The notes below the pieces were generated by a model. It did not search any database. It was not told where the DNA came from and saw only the letters and a list, made by a program, of their open reading frames with translations. The position numbers were made by a program, and so were the translations under genes. A DNA stretch of 64,000 nucleotides from JBDRHL01 sp043816955 (lineage in GTDB: Bacteria; Planctomycetota; Phycisphaerae; Sedimentisphaerales; CAYZTY01), in assembly GCA_043816955.1 (NCBI GenBank), contig JBDRHL010000221.1, forward strand, positions 5,406 to 69,405, written 5' to 3'. Shown piece after piece: positions 59,826-64,000 of this stretch (within the stretch, counting starts at the first letter, position 1; every line of letters starts with the position of its first letter).

Positions 59826-61040
59826 CTATTCAATTATCTGCGTCACCACACCTGCGCCAACTGTTCGACCGCCTTCACGAATAGCAAAACGAAGTCCCTC
59901 TTCCATCGCGATAGGAGATATAATCTCGACCTTCATCGCTATGTTATCACCAGGCAGGCACATCTCAGCCTCTTTGCCCTCACGGCTCATTATCTGCGAC
60001 ACTCCGCCGGTAACATCCGTTGTCCGGAAATAAAACTGGGGCTTGTAGCCGGCAAAAAACGGCGTATGACGACCACCTTCCTCCTTCGTCAAAACATAAA
60101 CTTCCGCAACAAATTTCGTATGAGGCGTAATCGATCCCGGAGCAGCTATCACCTGACCACGCTCAAGATCCTTCTTCTCAATGCCTCGAAGAAGAATACC
60201 GACGTTGTCGCCCGCCTGACCCTGATCGAGAGTCTTGTTGAACATCTCAACACCCGTTACTACCGTCTTGCGAGTCTCTTTAGAAAGTCCCACAACTTCG
60301 ACCTCGTCACCTACTCGCACCACACCTCGGTCAATACGGCCCGTACCCACCGTACCGCGGCCTTTAATGCTGAAAACATCTTCGATCGGCATCTGGAAGG
60401 CCTTGTCTATGTCACGTTCAGGAACCGGAACATACTCATCAACCGCTGTCATCAATTCATCAACACACTTACATGCCTCGTCATCCTTGCCCTCACTCTC
60501 CATCGCAGCAAGCGCTGAACCTCGGATGATCGGTATCTCATCGCCCGGAAACTCGTATTTGCTCAACAGCTCCCGAAGCTCCATCTCTACAAGGTCCAGA
60601 AGCTCTGGGTCATCAACCTGGTCTACCTTGTTCATGAAAACTACTATACGAGGCACATTTACCTGCCGGGCAAGAAGAATATGCTCACGAGTCTGCGGCA
60701 TCGGACCGTCATTCGCCGCTACCACCAGAATCGCCCCATCCATCTGGGCAGCGCCCGTAATCATGTTCTTTACATAATCCGCATGGCCCGGACAGTCCAC
60801 GTGCGCATAATGACGTTTCACCGTCTCGTACTCAACGTGTGCCGTATTAATCGTAATCCCACGCTCCTTTTCTTCCGGAGCGTTGTCAATATCCTCAAAC
60901 CGCTTGATATTGCCTTTGCCTGCCTTGTGAGCAAGACGCATCGTTATCGCCGCCGTCAGCGTCGTTTTGCCATGGTCAATATGACCGATCGTCCCGATGT
61001 TCAGGTGTGGTTTTGTGCGTTCGAATACCGCCTTAGCCAT
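59826..61040 (-). CDS. tuf: Elongation factor Tu
   Basis: 404 residues: [19 protein letters not shown] (G1), [13 protein letters not shown] (G2), [20 protein letters not shown] (G3), [12 protein letters not shown] (G4), then domains II and III ([35 protein letters not shown]). Delivers aminoacyl-tRNA. It is the first protein gene of the block, next to tRNA-Thr, rather than between fusA and rpsJ. The only tuf seen here. Confidence 0.97.
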   Translation of the reverse strand: MAKAVFERTKPHLNIGTIGHIDHGKTTLTAAITMRLAHKAGKGNIKRFEDIDNAPEEKERGITINTAHVEYETVKRHYAHVDCPGHADYVKNMITGAAQMDGAILVVAANDGPMPQTREHILLARQVNVPRIVVFMNKVDQVDDPELLDLVEMELRELLSKYEFPGDEIPIIRGSALAAMESEGKDDEACKCVDELMTAVDEYVPVPERDIDKAFQMPIEDVFSIKGRGTVGTGRIDRGVVRVGDEVEVVGLSKETRKTVVTGVEMFNKTLDQGQAGDNVGILLRGIEKKDLERGQVIAAPGSITPHTKFVAEVYVLTKEEGGRHTPFFAGYKPQFYFRTTDVTGGVSQIMSREGKEAEMCLPGDNIAMKVEIISPIAMEEGLRFAIREGGRTVGAGVVTQIIE

Positions 61041-61143
61041 CTTAAGCTTGCCTCCAATTCTCTTATGTTAATAGTTCTTGTTCTGTTCCGATTCCCAAAA
61101 AAAACTATACATCCAAATAAAATAAAAACTTGTTCTCAACTTT

Positions 61144-61216
<73 letters not shown>

Positions 61217-61527
61217 AATGTACAACCTGACACACTTATAATTACAACAGTGCCCTTATGCTGCCCCTTTATCCACAGAAAAACACCTCCCCAAAAAGGG
61301 CATAGGGACTCTCTTACTAAGAAACCAAGACCATTAGTATATAAATTCCCCCTGAAACTGCAAATAGAAAAAAATCAAAAAATTCCTAAAAATAAAATTT
61401 TTTCCACCATCCAAACCATCCCCGCAAACCTCCCCCATTAGATACCAAGGCCACGCACATCCCGATTTCAGTCCTAACTACCCTTCTATGTCCCTTATTA
61501 TAATTCATAGATTTCAGATAAACTCCC
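61217..61527. other. Intergenic region between divergent transcripts, no gene seen
   Basis: This A+T-rich divergent region must hold the promoter of the tRNA-Thr/tuf block on the minus strand; ttgtaattataag just upstream of the tRNA suggests a -10 element, but a matching -35 is unclear. A lone ttatccaca (61269-61277) matches a DnaA-box consensus without a cluster. No coding signal was recognised. Confidence 0.45.
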
Positions 61528-61555
61528 TTGACTTGTACCATTTTGTACGTATAAT
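61528..61555 (+). promoter_or_regulatory. Sigma70-type promoter for the small membrane protein gene
   Basis: TTGACT at 61528-61533 and a perfect TATAAT at 61550-61555, 16-bp spacer. Transcription would begin near 61562, giving a leader of about 50 nt before the ATG at 61611. Confidence 0.7.
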
Positions 61556-61610
61556 TATCCCTAAAATTGTGGAGAAAAATTTACACTTTACTTAAGGAAA
61601 GGAATCACAA

Positions 61611-61934
61611 ATGCTTCGTATCATTTACTTCGCGGTTCTGGTCTTAATGATCATCGCTCTGTGGAACCTCTTCATTAAAGCAGGCCGACCGGGCTGGGCA
61701 AGCATCATACCCTTCTACAATCTTTATGTCTTACTCATCATCGCTGGCAAGCCCGGCTGGTGGCTCATTCTCATGTTTATCCCCCTCGTAAACATCGTTA
61801 TCGGTGTCATTGTGAATTTGGCTCTCGCCGAAAAGTTCGGCAAGAGCCCGGGCTTCGCTATCGGACTTTTATTGTTGCCTGTCATCTTCTTCCCGATTCT
61901 CGCCTTTGGCAGCGCGAAATACTCAACTGGATAA
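61611..61934 (+). CDS. Small integral membrane protein, DUF5684-like
   Basis: 107 residues with three or four hydrophobic segments. KAGRPGWASIIPFYNLYVLL and GKPGWWLILMFIPLVNIVIG are the repeated aromatic-glycine-proline pattern of the DUF5684-type family, sometimes fused to signal peptidases. aaggaaagg precedes the ATG at good spacing. Function unknown; inner membrane. Confidence 0.8.
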   Translation: MLRIIYFAVLVLMIIALWNLFIKAGRPGWASIIPFYNLYVLLIIAGKPGWWLILMFIPLVNIVIGVIVNLALAEKFGKSPGFAIGLLLLPVIFFPILAFGSAKYSTG

Positions 61935-62071
61935 TCTAAATCTTGAAAAGATAACACCTCCATGTTGTTACTACCTTAAGGTCTGATATCTGTCTTACAC
62001 GTCTGTGGTGGAAGTCAATTTTACTTGGTTCTGCCACTTTACATTTTCACCCCGGCCTTTTTATACAAAAT

Positions 62072-62107
62072 ATGGCCTTCGCCGCGGGACCTGCCGGTGA
62101 AGGCCAT
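62072..62107. terminator. Hairpin between convergent genes
   Basis: atggccttc (62072-62080) pairs with gaaggccat (62099-62107). The stem is A/T-flanked on both sides (minus-strand reading continues attttgt; plus-strand reading continues gttaaaattt), suiting a bidirectional terminator between the small membrane protein and the lipoprotein gene. Confidence 0.5.
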
Positions 62108-62148
62108 GTTAAAATTTATACCCACTACTATTTATCGGCAATAAACCC

Positions 62149-62170
62149 GCCGCCGAGTGATCTCGGCGGC
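62149..62170. terminator. Second, very stable hairpin between convergent genes
   Basis: gccgccgag and ctcggcggc form a perfect 9-bp stem with a 4-nt loop (tgat). On the + strand it is followed by ttcctgacttttcaggg, a T-containing tract that can itself fold into a small hairpin. Together with the hairpin at 62072 it fills the 355-bp gap; no gene is seen there. Confidence 0.5.
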
Positions 62171-62289
62171 TTCCTGACTTTTCAGGGAACTGGCTGTCCC
62201 CTAAAAACCCCTGCTGTCGGCAAGCCCATTTTTTTCAGACACGTTGTGTGAGCTTTCCGCCTTTTTTACTATAAAAGGGTATTCTATAT

Positions 62290-63414
62290 TTAAGGGACAA
62301 TCTGCTGCACTTTTTCAAACAGGATTTTTAGAGTATAACCGCCGACTTTCCCACCGTTTATCAAAATAATATCGCCTTCTTCAATCGGCGGACAACGCTG
62401 CGAATTGTAGTTCAGGGAGCCTACACTTCTGATTGTTTCAAATTCCTCGGAAGATGAACGGTATCTTTTGAAGAAAATCGGTGCATAAGAATAATGCAGA
62501 GCCAGCTTGCCATTATCGACCCTGAATTTGAGCAGCACATTATCGATAAACTTGCTGAAATCCTTATCTTCAATTTGTTCTACAACAATAGGCATAAAGT
62601 TCTTATCGACAAGAAATTCCGCTATTCTTTCTGATGCTTCAGGACTATTGAAATCATCCTTTTCCAGTGGACTTATCGCATACCGCAATCTGATTTCTTT
62701 CGGAAAGGATAACACAAAGTCTTGTTTAATTATTCGTTTGTCCATATTCCTGATAGAAACCCGGGAATTATCGGAGATGTACCCTTCCTTTTTTATATTC
62801 AAATCGCATACCTCAAGTCCGAATCCATCAATACGATAAAAACCTTCCGCATCCGTAGTCACTTCTCTTTTGTTTGAAGATACGGTAACACCTTCTAATG
62901 GTTTGCCGGTTTCATCTTTAACAGTTCCAACGATTGATGCCGTCCCCTCCGCTTCGACTTTTTCCAGCACTATTCGGCCTAAGTTAGCTACCTCACCTGG
63001 TATCAGTGTTACGATTATTTCAGCCTCTTTATAAGGAGGGCCGGGATCGATTACTATTTCTTTCTTAAATCTATTTGATTTAATCCTTTCCCATCTCGTC
63101 CAGGGCGTTCTGAAATGAATTCTTTCTATTCCGCTGTAACCTCCGTGTCCATAGTTGTAGCATCGATATTCAGCTATCGTCGTCGTATCTTTACCATCCT
63201 CAGTATCTAAATACAAAGCGACCAACACGCTGTTATCCTTCGGCTTTCTGTCGCTTTCATTTAGTTCACATTTTATAACGGCATCTAACTGCCTACCGAC
63301 TGCTTTATCAGCATTCATGCTGCTGGCACATCCGCTCATAACAAATGACAATCCACTTATGACAGCAGCCAAACATATCAACTGGGATTTCCCATTTACA
63401 CTCTTAAACAACAT
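62290..63414 (-). CDS. Lipoprotein with carboxypeptidase-regulatory-like domain
   Basis: 374 residues. The signal peptide ends in a lipobox (SFVMSGCASSM), so it is likely lipid-anchored after processing at the cysteine. Residues about 165-230 form a CarboxypepD_reg/CNA-B-like beta domain (ASIVGTVKDETGKPLEGVTV, DAEGFYRIDGFGLEVCDLNIK). The flanking regions are unrecognised. It ends with GDIILINGGKVGGYTLKILFEKV, which has some likeness to a PDZ-like tail. Function unknown; probably an envelope protein. Confidence 0.75.
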   Translation of the reverse strand: MLFKSVNGKSQLICLAAVISGLSFVMSGCASSMNADKAVGRQLDAVIKCELNESDRKPKDNSVLVALYLDTEDGKDTTTIAEYRCYNYGHGGYSGIERIHFRTPWTRWERIKSNRFKKEIVIDPGPPYKEAEIIVTLIPGEVANLGRIVLEKVEAEGTASIVGTVKDETGKPLEGVTVSSNKREVTTDAEGFYRIDGFGLEVCDLNIKKEGYISDNSRVSIRNMDKRIIKQDFVLSFPKEIRLRYAISPLEKDDFNSPEASERIAEFLVDKNFMPIVVEQIEDKDFSKFIDNVLLKFRVDNGKLALHYSYAPIFFKRYRSSSEEFETIRSVGSLNYNSQRCPPIEEGDIILINGGKVGGYTLKILFEKVQQIVP

Positions 63415-63488
63415 AATTTTCTCCGTGCAACATCAATAATCTTACTAACCCGCATATTTCACAGTCTTTTGGTTTTGAGCGGCTCTTT

Positions 63489-63581
63489 TGTCCGGCTTCT
63501 GCGTTCTCGGTTCTATTTGTCCTCGACGTATAGACTTATACGCCTCCAGGCAAATAGAACCTGCGGCCTTGAAGCCGGCCA
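63489..63581. repeat. Long imperfect palindrome
   Basis: ggttctatttg (63509-63519) and caaatagaacc (63551-63561) are perfect complements. Inside, cgtata/tatacg adds six more pairs around a 4-nt loop. Outside, ccggcttc and gaagccgg extend the pairing with a bulge. The structure lies about 95-165 bp upstream of the lipoprotein gene, on its transcribed side. It could be a small mobile repeat (MITE/REP-like) or a structured leader. Confidence 0.7.
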
Positions 63582-63744
63582 GAATTTCTCGCCCAAAACA
63601 GTCTGTACTTCTCAAACACAGCGAAAATTGTATTTAAATCCTTTTATCAGCAGGGGATATATTACCTGTTTTCAAAACACCATGAAATATGCGGGCTAAA
63701 ACCACTCTGAACGGTCAAGAAATCTCTTTTGCAAGACAGTTTTA

Positions 63745-63864
63745 TCAGGAATTTACATGGAAACACGTTTTTTTATGCCCTGCCCTTCTTACAATACCTG
63801 CTTTTGCACAGACTGTGACCGACCTCACATTCATAAATTCAAGTTTTTCAGCTATTTTCTGCAT
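63745..63864 (-). CDS. Small open frame with good ribosome-binding site (uncertain)
   Basis: 39 codons starting MQKIAEKLEFMNVRSVTVCA, preceded by aaggagat about 9 nt before the ATG, on the minus strand. No family recognised; it may be the start of a decayed gene or a real small protein. The rest of 63415-64000 shows no convincing gene, only short frames on the + strand. Confidence 0.25.
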   Translation of the reverse strand: MQKIAEKLEFMNVRSVTVCAKAGIVRRAGHKKTCFHVNS

Positions 63865-64000
63865 AGGGGGTATCTCCTTAGCTCCAGTTGGCTCTATATA
63901 TTGTGCATTTCAGATTTTGGCTGTCGCTCATGTTTGAGAAGCCGTCCGTAAGTCATCGGCTCCACAGATACTGCCTGCTGTAGTAGTCGATAAAAAAGCT

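Noticed and set aside
61269..61277. DnaA-box-like ttatccaca
   Set aside because: A single site without a cluster, no dnaA, dnaN or gidA nearby; not an origin.
63489..63581. Palindrome as an integron attC site
   Set aside because: No GTTRRRY/RYYYAAC core boxes and no cassette or integrase nearby.

Overview
The window reads as a chromosomal segment of a planctomycete, most likely class Phycisphaerae. Three things point there: the ribosomal and RNA polymerase gene content and order (no rpmD, tuf upstream of rpmG, zinc-type S14), the mix of carbohydrate genes (SUMF1-like, M81, DUF4838-like and URO-D-like proteins), and the style of the transposases. The assignment rests on family recognition, not on a search.

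Bases 1-26247 lie on the + strand and form an accessory carbohydrate region. A protein made of tandem SUMF1-like repeats, cut by the window edge, is followed by a GH36-like glycosidase, a complete insertion sequence (4279-5758), a beta-propeller glycosidase-like protein and a long, tightly packed operon (7136-23565). The operon encodes a second SUMF1 protein, a sodium:solute symporter, an M81/MlrC-like protein, a beta-hydroxyacid dehydrogenase, a secreted protein with a CBM9-like C-terminus, a DegT/DnrJ aminotransferase, a DapA-like aldolase, a split transketolase, two URO-D-like proteins, a fucose/arabinose-isomerase-like protein, a sugar isomerase/epimerase and a 2-hydroxyacid dehydrogenase. 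Overlapping or nearly touching genes suggest one transcript for uptake and stepwise breakdown of an unusual sugar or sugar acid; the substrate cannot be read from the sequence. A transposase pseudogene and a DUF4838-like gene close this part.

Bases 26295-61216 are one uninterrupted minus-strand block of informational genes. In transcription order: tRNA-Thr, tuf, rpmG, tRNA-Trp, secE, nusG, rplK, rplA, rplJ, rplL, rpoB, rpoC, rpsL, rpsG, fusA, then S10/spc/alpha (rpsJ to rplQ, with secY, adk, map, infA and rpmJ), a HIT-family gene and initiator tRNA-fMet, ended by a hairpin terminator.

The outstanding feature is in rpoB. The open frame is 1775 codons because about 535 extra codons sit in frame between two conserved RpoB segments (residues 1084 and 1620). 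The extra sequence carries two divergent GIY-YIG nuclease-like domains and is more A+T rich than its surroundings. Three nearly identical direct repeats interleave with it (63, 42 and 90 bp), two of which clearly copy RpoB sequence. No intein motifs are visible. It looks like a mobile-nuclease insertion that stays in the protein of an essential gene. A second oddity is ribosomal protein L22, which has an N-terminal helix-turn-helix-like domain.

Bases 61217-64000 hold a small membrane protein gene with a clear sigma70-type promoter, a group of hairpins between convergent genes, a lipoprotein with a carboxypeptidase-regulatory-like domain, and a non-coding end with a long imperfect palindrome.
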